From SIG575 sp045595725 (GTDB lineage Bacteria; Bacillota; Clostridia; Oscillospirales; Acutalibacteraceae), in contig JAZOAY010000044.1 in NCBI GenBank assembly GCA_045595725.1, positions 1 to 15,576 on the forward strand: DNA of 15,576 nt. The letters are read 5' to 3'. The position numbers and the translations under genes are program-made. Every line of letters starts with the position of its first letter. Position 1 is the stretch's first letter. Shown here in pieces: positions 1-7,377 of this stretch. The notes beneath the pieces were generated by a model. The model saw nothing but the letters and a program-made list of their open reading frames with translations. It was not told where the DNA came from and made no database searches.

Positions 1-1144
1 CAAGTGAAATGATATTGTTAGGAACCTGACCGTCTGTGTGAGCAAGAAGTGTACCTTCAAATGCTTTTCTGTTGACGAATGACATTCCCTTTCCTGCAAG
101 GAAGTTAAGTCCGTCAAGATTTTCAGGATCTGTTCCGATGATATATTCCTGCTGAGGTTTCTCAAAAGTGATTACAGTTTCCATAAGGTGTCTTTCACCC
201 TCCTGGATATACTGTCCCATTGAATGAAGGTCGGTTGAGAAAATTACCGATGCAGGGAAAATACCTTTATTTTCCTTACCTTCGCTTTCACCGTAAAGCT
301 GTTTGAGCCATTCATTCATCATTGCAAATGAAGGTTCATAGCTCACAAACATTTCCGTCTTCTTACCCTTTCTGTAAAGAAGATTTCTGATTGCAGCATA
401 TCTGTAACAGGGGTTTACATCAATATCCGTGTCCATGAATGCCTCTCTTGCATCCTGTGCGCCTGACATCAGAAGATCGATATCAATTCCTGCCGCTGCA
501 ATAGGAAGAAGACCAACTGCGGTAAGAACAGAGTATCTGCCGCCGACATCATCGGGAATAACGAAAGTTTTATATCCTTCTCTGTCTGCAAGACCTTTGA
601 GTGTACCTTTTGCTTTATCGGTTGTAACGTAAATTCTGCCCTTTGCTTCTTCCTTGCCGTATTTATCTTCAAGAAGTTTCTTGAATACACGGAATGCAAT
701 TGCAGGCTCAGTAGTTGTACCTGACTTTGAAATTACGTTAACGGAAAAATCTTTCCCGTCACAAAGTGCAATAATTTCATTAAGAGCAGTAGGACTGATT
801 GAATTTCCTGAGAACAAAATCTGAGGTGTATCCTTTGCAAGGAGATTATAGTTTGCACTCTTGCAATATTCAATTGCTGCTCTGGCACCGAGGTAAGAAC
901 CGCCGATACCGATAACAACAAGCACGTCAGAATCTTTTCTGATTTTCTCTGCTGATTTTTTGATTTCTTCAAATTCCTCTTTGTCGTAATTTACCGGAAG
1001 GTCAACCCACCCGAGGAAGTCGCTTCCTTTACCGGAAGTGTTGTGCAGATCTTCATGTGCTTTTGCTACTTCTGCACGGATTGCGTCGAGTTCTGCTTTT
1101 TCAATAAAACTCTCGGCATATTTGCTGTTAAATTTTAAGTTCAT
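1..1144 (-). CDS. pgi: Glucose-6-phosphate isomerase (3' end cut off by window)
   Basis: Interconverts glucose-6-phosphate and fructose-6-phosphate in the cytosol (glycolysis/gluconeogenesis). The reading frame is open from an ATG at 1142-1144 to the window edge, 381 codons; bacterial Pgi of this short type is about 450 residues, so roughly 70 C-terminal residues are missing. Visible motifs: the sugar-phosphate binding loop IGIGGSYLGARA (about 78-89), SKSGTTTEP (139-147) and the Pgi signature DDVGGRYSVLT (about 198-208), and near the cut end HTDGQVPN, which fits the conserved catalytic-His region. The start is fixed by an AAGGAG ribosome binding site about 8 nt upstream. It has its own promoter, 3' of and on the same strand as the carboxypeptidase gene, with no clear terminator between them, so some read-through is possible. 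Identification is from conserved motifs; very sure. Confidence 0.97.
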   Translation of the reverse strand, partial: MNLKFNSKYAESFIEKAELDAIRAEVAKAHEDLHNTSGKGSDFLGWVDLPVNYDKEEFEEIKKSAEKIRKDSDVLVVIGIGGSYLGARAAIEYCKSANYNLLAKDTPQILFSGNSISPTALNEIIALCDGKDFSVNVISKSGTTTEPAIAFRVFKKLLEDKYGKEEAKGRIYVTTDKAKGTLKGLADREGYKTFVIPDDVGGRYSVLTAVGLLPIAAAGIDIDLLMSGAQDAREAFMDTDIDVNPCYRYAAIRNLLYRKGKKTEMFVSYEPSFAMMNEWLKQLYGESEGKENKGIFPASVIFSTDLHSMGQYIQEGERHLMETVITFEKPQQEYIIGTDPENLDGLNFLAGKGMSFVNRKAFEGTLLAHTDGQVPNNIISL

Positions 1145-1173
1145 TTGCTTCGCTCCTTAGTTTTTACATTTCA

Positions 1174-1202
1174 ATTGTACAATAAATCATATTATTTTGC
1201 AA
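1174..1202 (-). promoter_or_regulatory. Promoter for pgi
   Basis: On the minus strand TTGCAA (1197-1202) and TACAAT (1174-1179) are separated by 17 bp, a good sigma-A type promoter, with the pgi ATG 30 nt beyond the -10 box. The -10 box lies in a small perfect palindrome ATTGTACAAT, which could be chance or a repressor site. Confidence 0.65.
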
Positions 1203-1233
1203 TAGATTTTTGAGATTTTTCACAAATTTTTTA

Positions 1234-2382
1234 TTAAACTAACATCATAAGAAGTCTCCTGAAAGCAAGAGGCAGTTTCAAAGTATCAACATTTACGGGT
1301 GACAGCAGATTATATTCACCCAGAACTTCTCCGTCAAGAGTAAATTCAACTTTTCCCAGAGTCTGCCCTTTTTCAACAGGTGCATTTACTCCCACCGCAA
1401 GAGAAACCGTTTGTTTAATGTCTCCTGACCTTCCTTTTTTTACAAGAACAGGCGTTGTTTCAGGAATTGCAGGCGTAACTTTCTCCCTTTCTCCTTTCAC
1501 TACAATAACATCGGTAACGAGTTTTTTATTGATACGAGGCGTAACGCTTTCATAGTTGGAAAAGCCCCAGTTAAGCATTGCTTTTGCAGTTTCAAAACGG
1601 TCAGTACTGTTTTCACTTCCCATAACTACCGCCACAAGATGAAGTCCGTCCCTTTCTGCGGTAGCGCTCAGGCAACAACCCGCTTTTGAAGTTGTACCTG
1701 TTTTAAGACCCGTTGTACCCGGATAAAATCTTACAAGTTTGTTTGTGTTGACAAGTTCAGTTTTGCCGTCTCTCAGAGAATCCATCCATACTGTTGTGTA
1801 TCTTGTCACTAATTCCTTGTATTTCATAAGTTCCTTTGACATCAAGGCAATGTCATAAGCGGAAGTATAGTTTGTATCCGTATCATCAAGACCGCTGCAA
1901 TTGACGAAAGTTGTGTCATTCATTCCAAGTTCTTTTGCTCTGTTATTCATAAGTTGAATGAAAGCTTTTTCACTGCCTGCAATATATTCTCCCAGAGAAC
2001 AGCAGGCATCATTGGCACTTGCAATTGCAACCGCCTTCAAAAGGGAATCAACTGTCATCTCTTCCCCTTCTTTAAGCCATATCTGCGATCCTCCTTTTCC
2101 CGCCGCATGAGATGACGTTCTTACCATATCACTCAGAGCAATTTTTTCTTCTTCAATTGCTTCAACAAAAAGTAAAAGCGGCATGATTTTCGTAACAGAT
2201 GCAGGCGGCAATTTCTCATGAGCATTCTTTTCCATTAGTATTCTGCCCGAAGATACATCCATTAAAATTGCAGATTTTGCCTTTATTTCAACGGGGTATT
2301 TTTCTTCCGCTGCGTAAACAAAATTCGAAAAAGCAACAATGAATGAAATTATAATTGATAAAGCACCGACAATTTTCTTCAT
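1234..2382 (-). CDS. dacF: Serine D-alanyl-D-alanine carboxypeptidase (PBP5/DacF type)
   Basis: Low-molecular-weight penicillin-binding protein that removes the terminal D-Ala from peptidoglycan pentapeptides at the outer face of the membrane, limiting cross-linking. It is 382 residues, normal for the family. An N-terminal signal peptide (about 1-24, ending VYA-A) is followed by the three active-site motifs of peptidase family S11: SVTK (S62-K65, nucleophile and general base), SAN (122-124) and KTG (227-229). A C-terminal beta domain (about 285-365, PBP5_C type) and an amphipathic tail ending LPLAFRRLLMMLV, the expected membrane anchor, complete the fold. The ribosome binding site AAAGGAG precedes the ATG. 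The symbol dacF rather than dacA/dacB is a guess among paralogues; the enzyme class is secure. Confidence 0.93.
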   Translation of the reverse strand: MKKIVGALSIIISFIVAFSNFVYAAEEKYPVEIKAKSAILMDVSSGRILMEKNAHEKLPPASVTKIMPLLLFVEAIEEEKIALSDMVRTSSHAAGKGGSQIWLKEGEEMTVDSLLKAVAIASANDACCSLGEYIAGSEKAFIQLMNNRAKELGMNDTTFVNCSGLDDTDTNYTSAYDIALMSKELMKYKELVTRYTTVWMDSLRDGKTELVNTNKLVRFYPGTTGLKTGTTSKAGCCLSATAERDGLHLVAVVMGSENSTDRFETAKAMLNWGFSNYESVTPRINKKLVTDVIVVKGEREKVTPAIPETTPVLVKKGRSGDIKQTVSLAVGVNAPVEKGQTLGKVEFTLDGEVLGEYNLLSPVNVDTLKLPLAFRRLLMMLV

Positions 2383-2407
2383 TTCAAAACTCCTTTCATA
2401 ATACAGT

Positions 2408-2437
2408 ATTGTATATATGAAAAACGAATCCCATTAA
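2408..2437 (-). promoter_or_regulatory. Weak candidate promoter for the carboxypeptidase gene
   Basis: A TACAAT -10 box (2408-2413) sits 26 bp upstream of the start codon; the best -35 match at 18 bp spacing is only TTAATG (2432-2437). The -10 lies in an imperfect palindrome ATACA-N4-TGTAT. The intergenic region 2383-2563 also carries the divergent promoter of the next gene and otherwise shows nothing I recognise. Confidence 0.3.
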
Positions 2438-2498
2438 TTACACGGAAGCACAAATATCCTCTTAATAATTTTTAATTGTAAACAAAATATTTATAATG

Positions 2499-2526
2499 TT
2501 GCAAAACGAGAAAAATATGTTATAAT
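2499..2526 (+). promoter_or_regulatory. Extended -10 promoter for the Cys-repeat secreted protein
   Basis: TTGCAA (2499-2504), 16 bp spacer, then TGtTATAAT with the consensus TATAAT at 2521-2526 and the extended TG at 2518-2519. The AAAGGAG ribosome binding site (2548-2554) and the ATG at 2564 follow, giving a leader of about 30 nt. Confidence 0.75.
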
Positions 2527-2563
2527 TTACTTGTAAAATTATTTTAAAAAGGAGATAATTGAA

Positions 2564-3499
2564 ATGAAAAAATTACTTTCACTTTTACTTGCAGTCCTCA
2601 TGGCTTTTTCAGTAGTAACATTCACAGCAAGTGCTGAAGAAGTTACAGAAACACCTGCTGAGTGTGTTCATGAATGGGACAAATGGATTATCAGTCAGGA
2701 CGGAACATGTACAGAACAGGGAATAAAGTACCGCGAATGCACTCTTTGCGGTAAAATCGAAACAGGCTTTATCGGTGCTGAAGGTCACGTTTACGGTGAA
2801 CCTGTTACAGTTGAAGCAACATGCTCAAGCGAAGGCTACACTGCAAAAACATGCACAAGATGCGGTGATGTTCAGAAAGAAAACGTAGTTCCCGCATTAC
2901 CCCATACATACGGCGAATGGTCAGAAAAACTTGCTCCCACATGTACTGAGACAGGTTCAAAAGAAAGAAGTTGTTCTGTCTGCAACAGCATTGAAACAGA
3001 AGTTGTACCCGCACTCGGACATGATTACAAAGCAACTGTAGTTGCTCCCACTTACGAAGCTGACGGCTACACACTCCATCAGTGTTCACGTTGTGATGTA
3101 AATTACAAGGACACTCCAACAGAAAAGCTCAAAGGCAGAGTTGAAAGCATTGAACTCGGTGACAAAATCACAATGACTTACGGCAGTTCTCAGGAACTTG
3201 ACATCAGCAATCTTATAGTAGGCGGAGATGTTAATTACTCAGTAACTTATAAATCATCTGCTGAAAACGTTGCTGTAATTGACGAAAAAGGTGTTATCAC
3301 AGCAAAAGGCATGGGTAATGCAAAAATCACTGCTACCGTAACAGACGAATACGGCAATGTCGTTGAAGACACAGTTGACATTCAGGTTAATTTCTCACTT
3401 CTTGACTGGTTCAAAGTTATCGGTTCTATCCTTATGGCAGCAATCGAAATCGTTCTCGGCGGTCTTGATTTCTCAGCACTTGGTCAGCTTTTTAAATAA
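2564..3499 (+). CDS. Secreted Cys-repeat protein with Big_2-like Ig domain
   Basis: Function unknown; an extracytoplasmic protein of 311 residues. Residues 1-24 are a signal peptide with a TASA|EE cleavage site. Residues about 34-185 hold four repeats of about 40 residues, each of the form (H)xW/Y...PTC...G...C-x-x-C followed by an acidic/valine stretch and PALxH. CxxC pairs are at 59/62, 97/100, 137/140 and 174/177. The first three repeats have an upstream Cys (49, 87, 127); the fourth has APTYEADG there and lacks it. Residues about 191-275 resemble a bacterial Ig-like group 2 domain (VESIEL..., then NVAVIDEKGVITAKGMGNAKITATV). The C-terminus (about 279-305) is hydrophobic, either a membrane anchor or an amphipathic helix. 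No sortase motif or catalytic motif was seen. The gene is monocistronic, with its own promoter and terminator, and divergent from the carboxypeptidase. Similar repeat proteins are common in gut Clostridia (recalled, not searched). Confidence 0.85.
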   Translation: MKKLLSLLLAVLMAFSVVTFTASAEEVTETPAECVHEWDKWIISQDGTCTEQGIKYRECTLCGKIETGFIGAEGHVYGEPVTVEATCSSEGYTAKTCTRCGDVQKENVVPALPHTYGEWSEKLAPTCTETGSKERSCSVCNSIETEVVPALGHDYKATVVAPTYEADGYTLHQCSRCDVNYKDTPTEKLKGRVESIELGDKITMTYGSSQELDISNLIVGGDVNYSVTYKSSAENVAVIDEKGVITAKGMGNAKITATVTDEYGNVVEDTVDIQVNFSLLDWFKVIGSILMAAIEIVLGGLDFSALGQLFK

Positions 3500-3519
3500 T
3501 ATTTAAACATAAAAATTCA

Positions 3520-3556
3520 CAGCAGAGGTTTCGAAATGAAACCTCTGCTGTTTTTT
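3520..3556 (+). terminator. Intrinsic terminator after the Cys-repeat protein gene
   Basis: A perfect 13-bp stem (CAGCAGAGGTTTC at 3520-3532 with GAAACCTCTGCTG at 3538-3550), 5-nt loop GAAAT, then six T. On the opposite strand the hairpin is followed by TGAATTTTTATG, so it may also stop transcripts of the convergent YgjV-like gene. Confidence 0.9.
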
Positions 3557-3572
3557 GCAGATTATTTATAAT

Positions 3573-4082
3573 TTACTTGTTTTTTCTGTATCTGAAAAGT
3601 GCTACAAGTGATGAAATAATTCCGGCTATCTGTGCAAAAACTGCGGTAGAACCGAGAATTATGTGGTAAACTGTCCATGACGCCATATTGCCGAGAAGGA
3701 AAAGTCTGATGTTTTGTTCTTTCTTCTGAAACATTGCTACCATGTACAGAACCGCTGCCACAATTGAAAGGATATCTATTGGAGATTTATAGCCGTAAAG
3801 TCCTCCACCCACATACAGAACGAGAAACACCAGCATTTCGGGAATTTTTGCCTGGGTACCCTTTTTATCGTGCCATATAGCCATTAAAATCTGTAATACA
3901 GCAACGGCGCATATTATCACGCCCGAGTCTGCTTTTCCGCTGAGAAGATAAATATTCAGGGATGAAAGAATATTCACCACTATTGACAGAAAGTACATAT
4001 GCTTTTTATCTTTGAGCTGAAGATTGATTATTGCTCCTATGGTTACTAAAATTCCTACTGCTTGTCCGATATAATATGTCAT
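3573..4082 (-). CDS. YgjV-like multi-spanning membrane protein
   Basis: A 169-residue, very hydrophobic protein with about five to six membrane helices (approximately 4-21, 29-48, 52-68, 80-95, 101-117, 127-163 in part), ending in the basic tail FRYRKNK. The arrangement YxIGQxxGxxxxxxxxxNLQLKDKKHMY at the N-terminus and the GNMASWTVYHIILGSTAVFAQ stretch fit the YgjV (Imp-YgjV) inner membrane protein family, whose role is not established. The ATG is preceded by AAGGTGAT. It is monocistronic, convergent with the upstream gene and divergent from the TIM-barrel gene. Family assignment comes from sequence look and topology, so moderate confidence; membrane location is near certain. Confidence 0.72.
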   Translation of the reverse strand: MTYYIGQAVGILVTIGAIINLQLKDKKHMYFLSIVVNILSSLNIYLLSGKADSGVIICAVAVLQILMAIWHDKKGTQAKIPEMLVFLVLYVGGGLYGYKSPIDILSIVAAVLYMVAMFQKKEQNIRLFLLGNMASWTVYHIILGSTAVFAQIAGIISSLVALFRYRKNK

Positions 4083-4099
4083 AAAATCACCTTCGTAGG

Positions 4100-4128
4100 A
4101 TTATAACACATCAAAGAGAAAAAGTCTA
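4100..4128 (-). promoter_or_regulatory. Extended -10 promoter for the YgjV-like gene
   Basis: On the minus strand TAGACT (4123-4128), 17 bp, then TGtTATAAT with TATAAT at 4100-4105. The start codon is 18 bp beyond the -10, giving a very short leader. Confidence 0.7.
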
Positions 4129-4145
4129 CCATGTTTTTAATCGTA

Positions 4146-4174
4146 TTGACACGTAATTAAAGTAGTGCTAAAAT
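4146..4174 (+). promoter_or_regulatory. Consensus promoter for the TIM-barrel isomerase gene
   Basis: A perfect -35 TTGACA (4146-4151), 17 bp spacer, and TGcTAAAAT with TAAAAT at 4169-4174 plus the extended TG. It is back to back with the YgjV-gene promoter, the two -35 boxes lying 17 bp apart. Predicted leader is about 25 nt. Confidence 0.8.
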
Positions 4175-4204
4175 TAAACTACCAAAATTTACGAGGTGAT
4201 AATT

Positions 4205-5029
4205 ATGAAACTTGGTATTATCAACGGTTGGGAAGAAGGCAATTTCAAGTACGTTCATGACAAAGGTCTTGACGCAATTGAATTTTGCGTAAACCACAAC
4301 TACGATTCAGAAGAATTTCTCGCAAAAGCTGAGGAAATAAAAGGCTACAGCGAAAAATATAATGTATCTGTCGGTTCAACAGGCAGATGGGGCATGGTAA
4401 GAATTGATGAAAATGGTGAAATTATCCCTGAGGCCCTTCAGGCCGATAAAAATATCATTACCGCTGCAAGTATTATCGGTTGTCCTGTTTACAACTGCGG
4501 TGTAAACTATGTTGAAAGCAAAAGCTTCTATGAAAACTGCGAAATTGCAATCAATTATTTCAGAACACTTATTGATTTTGCTAAGGATAAAAACGTAAAA
4601 ATTGCTGCTTACAACTGCAACTGGGAAAACTTTGTTATTGAACCTAAAGCATGGAATTACATAATGTCAGCACTTCCTGAATTGGGTATCAAATATGATA
4701 TTTCACACTGTCTTTCAAGAAACGGCGACTATTTACAAGAAATGCTTGACTGGGGTTCAAGATTCTATCACTTCCACTTAAAGGGCAGAGTTAAAGTAAA
4801 CGGTGAAGATTACGACGACGCTCCTGCAGGACTTGATATGATTCAGTGGCCTGCAGTTATGGATATTCTTTACACAATGGACTATGACGGAATGCTTTCA
4901 ATTGAGCCTCATTCATCATATTGGTCAGGCAAAAAAGGTCAGTGGGGCATTGATTACACAATTAATTATTTCAGACCCATGGTCATGCCCGAAAATTATG
5001 AATACGAAGAAAACCCATACATGCCCTGA
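4205..5029 (+). CDS. Sugar phosphate isomerase/epimerase-like TIM barrel protein
   Basis: A 274-residue protein of the xylose-isomerase-like TIM barrel superfamily (AP_endonuc_2 fold), which includes metal-dependent sugar isomerases and epimerases. Candidate metal ligands sit at the ends of barrel strands as expected: E141 in NCNWENF, D165 and H168 in KYDISHC, H191 in FYHFHLKG, and E234 in SIEPHSSYW. The N-terminal MKLGIINGW is the usual first strand. I start at ATG 4205 because GAGGTGAT (4193-4200) is its ribosome binding site; a GTG at 4196 lies inside that site and would add three residues. The substrate is not apparent. The gene stands alone between its own strong promoter and purC, with no sugar kinase or transporter next to it, and no convincing terminator follows it. 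Superfamily secure, specific reaction unknown. Confidence 0.85.
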   Translation: MKLGIINGWEEGNFKYVHDKGLDAIEFCVNHNYDSEEFLAKAEEIKGYSEKYNVSVGSTGRWGMVRIDENGEIIPEALQADKNIITAASIIGCPVYNCGVNYVESKSFYENCEIAINYFRTLIDFAKDKNVKIAAYNCNWENFVIEPKAWNYIMSALPELGIKYDISHCLSRNGDYLQEMLDWGSRFYHFHLKGRVKVNGEDYDDAPAGLDMIQWPAVMDILYTMDYDGMLSIEPHSSYWSGKKGQWGIDYTINYFRPMVMPENYEYEENPYMP

Positions 5030-5113
5030 TTTGTTATTTTTCACAAAAACAAAAGCACAAAAAACCCTCAGAAATGCTGAGATGTAAAAATTCAAAAAAA
5101 TCATTAATTTTTA

Positions 5114-5143
5114 TTTACAGATAAAATATTTGTGTGCTATAAT
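5114..5143 (+). promoter_or_regulatory. Extended -10 promoter for purC
   Basis: TTTACA (5114-5119), 18 bp spacer, TGcTATAAT with TATAAT at 5138-5143. The leader of about 45 nt contains only a 5-bp hairpin TTGCC...GGTAA (about 5161-5175) before the AAAGGAG ribosome binding site. No purine riboswitch fits in this length. The 5030-5113 stretch upstream shows only A-rich sequence and a 5-bp hairpin. Confidence 0.7.
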
Positions 5144-5193
5144 ATATCCGTAAATTTTAAGTTGCCCGTGCGGTAACAAAAGGAGTCTTTAAA

Positions 5194-5883
5194 ATGAAAA
5201 AGTTGTACGAAGGCAAAACTAAAAACGTTCTCCTTGATGAGGAAACAGGCATTGTTCACCTTTTCTTCAAGGATTCAGCAACAGGTGAAAACGGTGTGTT
5301 CGATCCCGGCTCAAACACAGTTGGAGGCAGCGTTGAAGGCAAAGGCAAAATCGGTCTTGCAATTTCTAAATATTTCTTCGAACTTATGGAGAAAAACGGC
5401 ATCCCAACACATTTCATTGATGCTAACGTTGAAGAAGGACTTATGAAGGTTCGCAACCTTACAGTTCCTCCCCTTGAATTCGTTCTTCGTTACTATACAG
5501 CAGGTAGCTTCTGCCGTCGTTTTGACATCGAAGAAGGCATTGAATTTGATCCCTGCTATAAAGAAGTTACTCTCAAGAGCGACGCTCAGGGCGACCCCCT
5601 TGTGACAGAAAGAATCTGCCTCATGAAAGGTATTCTTAAAGAAGGTCAGTATGACGAAGCTCTTGACGTTGTTGAAAAAGTCGGTGCAGTTCTCAGAAAA
5701 GAACTTGCTTCTCTCAACCTTCAGCTTATCGACTTCAAAATCGAAGTTGGTTATGATGAAAACGGCAAAATCTACGTTGCTGACGAAATCACTCCCGACA
5801 TCTGGAGAGTTAAAGACGAAAACGGCAACATCCCCAACCAGATTGATTGCTCAAAGATGCTTCTTGAAAAGCTTTCTAAATAA
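5194..5883 (+). CDS. purC: SAICAR synthase (phosphoribosylaminoimidazole-succinocarboxamide synthase)
   Basis: Catalyses ATP-dependent condensation of CAIR with aspartate to SAICAR in de novo purine synthesis, in the cytosol. At 229 residues it matches the single-domain bacterial enzyme (about 235). Visible motifs: the ATP-binding N-terminus KLYEGKTKNV (3-12), FKDSATGENG (25-34), EGKGKIG (48-54), the SAICAR synthetase signature region LEFVLRYYTAGSFCRRFDIEEG (94-115), GDPLVTE (133-139) and VADEITPDIWRV near the C-terminus. Two stretches differ from the commonest form: a DPGSNTVGGS segment before EGKGK, and ITPDIWRVKD where many PurC proteins have ISPDTCRLWD. The gene is isolated from other pur genes, with its own promoter and terminator. 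Confidence 0.96.
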   Translation: MKKLYEGKTKNVLLDEETGIVHLFFKDSATGENGVFDPGSNTVGGSVEGKGKIGLAISKYFFELMEKNGIPTHFIDANVEEGLMKVRNLTVPPLEFVLRYYTAGSFCRRFDIEEGIEFDPCYKEVTLKSDAQGDPLVTERICLMKGILKEGQYDEALDVVEKVGAVLRKELASLNLQLIDFKIEVGYDENGKIYVADEITPDIWRVKDENGNIPNQIDCSKMLLEKLSK

Positions 5884-5898
5884 GATTATAAAAGTTTT

Positions 5899-5936
5899 AA
5901 TCCCACAACCATACGGTTGTGGGATTTTGTTTTGTT
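5899..5936 (+). terminator. Intrinsic terminator of purC
   Basis: A perfect 12-bp stem (AATCCCACAACC at 5899-5910 with GGTTGTGGGATT at 5915-5926), 4-nt loop ATAC, followed by TTGTTTTGTT. It begins 15 nt after the purC stop. The U-tract is poor on the minus strand, so it acts mainly on purC, though the convergent transporter gene ends only a few bases away. Confidence 0.88.
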
Positions 5937-5941
5937 ATTGA

Positions 5942-7375
5942 TTATTTATTTTCTTCCATTGATTCTCTGTATTCAAGTGCTGCCTGATGAACTTCTTCTT
6001 TTCTCTTACCTGTAAGGCGGTAGAAAATGAAAGGTACACCTGCGAGGAGCATCATAATACCGTGGATAATTGTGTAGAAGAACAGAAGCATAACTTTTGT
6101 CTGAAATTCCTGCTCGGGATAAACACCTTCAACGGGCTGTATGTAACCGATGATTGAGCCGTCACCATAAAGGAAACGGGGTGCAAGAGTTGTTGCAATT
6201 GTTCCTGAAATCGTAGAACCGATGCCACATACAAATCCGAGAGTCGCATCAAGACGTTTGTGACTTTTAACTTCAATATCTTCAAGAATATCAGCCTGGA
6301 ACATTGCAGGAATAAGGTTTGATGCACCAAACTGAAGACCGATAAGGAAAAGTGTTGCAATAAACACGATCTGAAGAACCGCATTACCCGTTTTGAAATA
6401 CTGCACACCAACTGCAAAAGCAACTGAGTTTGCAATAAGCGAATAAATACCTGATGCAATATAAATCTGCTTTGAATTGAATTTTTTGAGAAGTGCTTTC
6501 ACGATAAGCATACCTACAAAAGTACCGATACCTGTCGGAAGCCCGAGAAGAATAAATTTACTTGAAGAACCGAGAAGTGCCGCTGCAAGGAAAACACCCA
6601 TGTAGTTTGCAATGCCACGGAAATTCTTCAAAAATTCACTAATAATAACAATCCATGCATATTTGTTTTTAAGAACATCTCTGTAACCGAGGAAAGGATT
6701 ACGTTTTTCTGCACTGTAAGCCACACGTTCTTTGACTTTGCGTGTCGCAATAAGCATAAATGTTACTGCAACAATTGAACATGCAACGGCAGAGCCGAGA
6801 TACTGATATTCTTCTTTGTCTGTAATAAGACCGGCAACAAGAACTACGACAAGAGGTGCTGAGTTGCCGACTGCATTAACAATCCCTCTGAAAGTAAGTG
6901 CTGTATCTCGTTCTTCGCTGTTGGGTGAAATAACAACCGCAACATTGTTGAGTGCACCTGCAAAAACATTGAGAGTGTTATAAATAAGCTGAAGGCAAAT
7001 ACACCAGATAACTATCATTGAAGTTGTTCTGTCAATGAAAGGAGGTGTATAATACATAAGTATGACTACAAGGCCAAAAGGAATTGCCCAGTTTCTTACC
7101 AACGGAAGGAATTTTGCTTTGCCTTTTTTCGGCGGTCTGTCAACTCTCATCATCAGGAAGAAGTTAATAAAATAACTTGCTATTGAACAAACAAGGTTGA
7201 TTGTACTTACCTGACCTGATTCAAGTCCGAGAATGTTGATAAGGTATGCCTGTCTGTAACTTCCGCACATACCCGTCATGGTTGTAAGAAAAAATGTTCC
7301 CATCAAAAAGAAAATAAGTTCATTGGTAGAAACAAGTTTTCCTGTGTCTTTTTTAAGTGTTTTACTTTGAGACAT
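5942..7375 (-). CDS. GPH/MFS-type transporter, about 12 membrane helices
   Basis: A 477-residue integral membrane protein with an even series of hydrophobic segments, about twelve helices, and a cytoplasmic charged tail (KRKEEVHQAALEYRESMEENK). The pattern, including the MRVDRPPKKGKAKFLPLVRNWAIPFGL stretch between helices 2-4 and a central basic loop (about 210-235, RKVKERVAYSAEKRNPFLGYRDVLKN), is that of the glycoside-pentoside-hexuronide:cation symporter branch (MFS_2). Substrate not predictable. The ATG is 2 nt after the typA stop, and its GGAGGT ribosome binding site lies inside the end of typA, so the two genes are almost certainly co-transcribed and possibly translationally coupled. No sugar-metabolic gene accompanies it. 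Confidence 0.82.
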   Translation of the reverse strand: MSQSKTLKKDTGKLVSTNELIFFLMGTFFLTTMTGMCGSYRQAYLINILGLESGQVSTINLVCSIASYFINFFLMMRVDRPPKKGKAKFLPLVRNWAIPFGLVVILMYYTPPFIDRTTSMIVIWCICLQLIYNTLNVFAGALNNVAVVISPNSEERDTALTFRGIVNAVGNSAPLVVVLVAGLITDKEEYQYLGSAVACSIVAVTFMLIATRKVKERVAYSAEKRNPFLGYRDVLKNKYAWIVIISEFLKNFRGIANYMGVFLAAALLGSSSKFILLGLPTGIGTFVGMLIVKALLKKFNSKQIYIASGIYSLIANSVAFAVGVQYFKTGNAVLQIVFIATLFLIGLQFGASNLIPAMFQADILEDIEVKSHKRLDATLGFVCGIGSTISGTIATTLAPRFLYGDGSIIGYIQPVEGVYPEQEFQTKVMLLFFYTIIHGIMMLLAGVPFIFYRLTGKRKEEVHQAALEYRESMEENK

Positions 7376-7377
7376 GA

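Noticed and set aside
429..972. Short open frames on both strands inside the pgi region
   Set aside because: They are other-frame shadows of the clearly coding pgi frame, with no ribosome binding sites and low-complexity translations.
2401..2416. BlaI/MecI-type operator (ATACA-N4-TGTAT) in front of the carboxypeptidase gene
   Set aside because: BlaI/MecI sites have TACA-N2-TGTA; the spacing is wrong and no regulator gene is nearby.
4196..4204. GTG start three codons upstream for the TIM-barrel protein
   Set aside because: It lies inside the GAGGTGAT ribosome binding site of the ATG at 4205.
5067..5081. Hairpin CTCAG-N5-CTGAG after the TIM-barrel gene as terminator
   Set aside because: Stem of only 5 bp and no T-run on the plus strand; the A-run lies on the 5' side, which would suit a minus-strand transcript that has no gene here.
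5150..5193. Purine riboswitch or PurR box before purC
   Set aside because: The leader is only about 45 nt and has a 5-bp hairpin; no conserved purine-aptamer sequence is visible.
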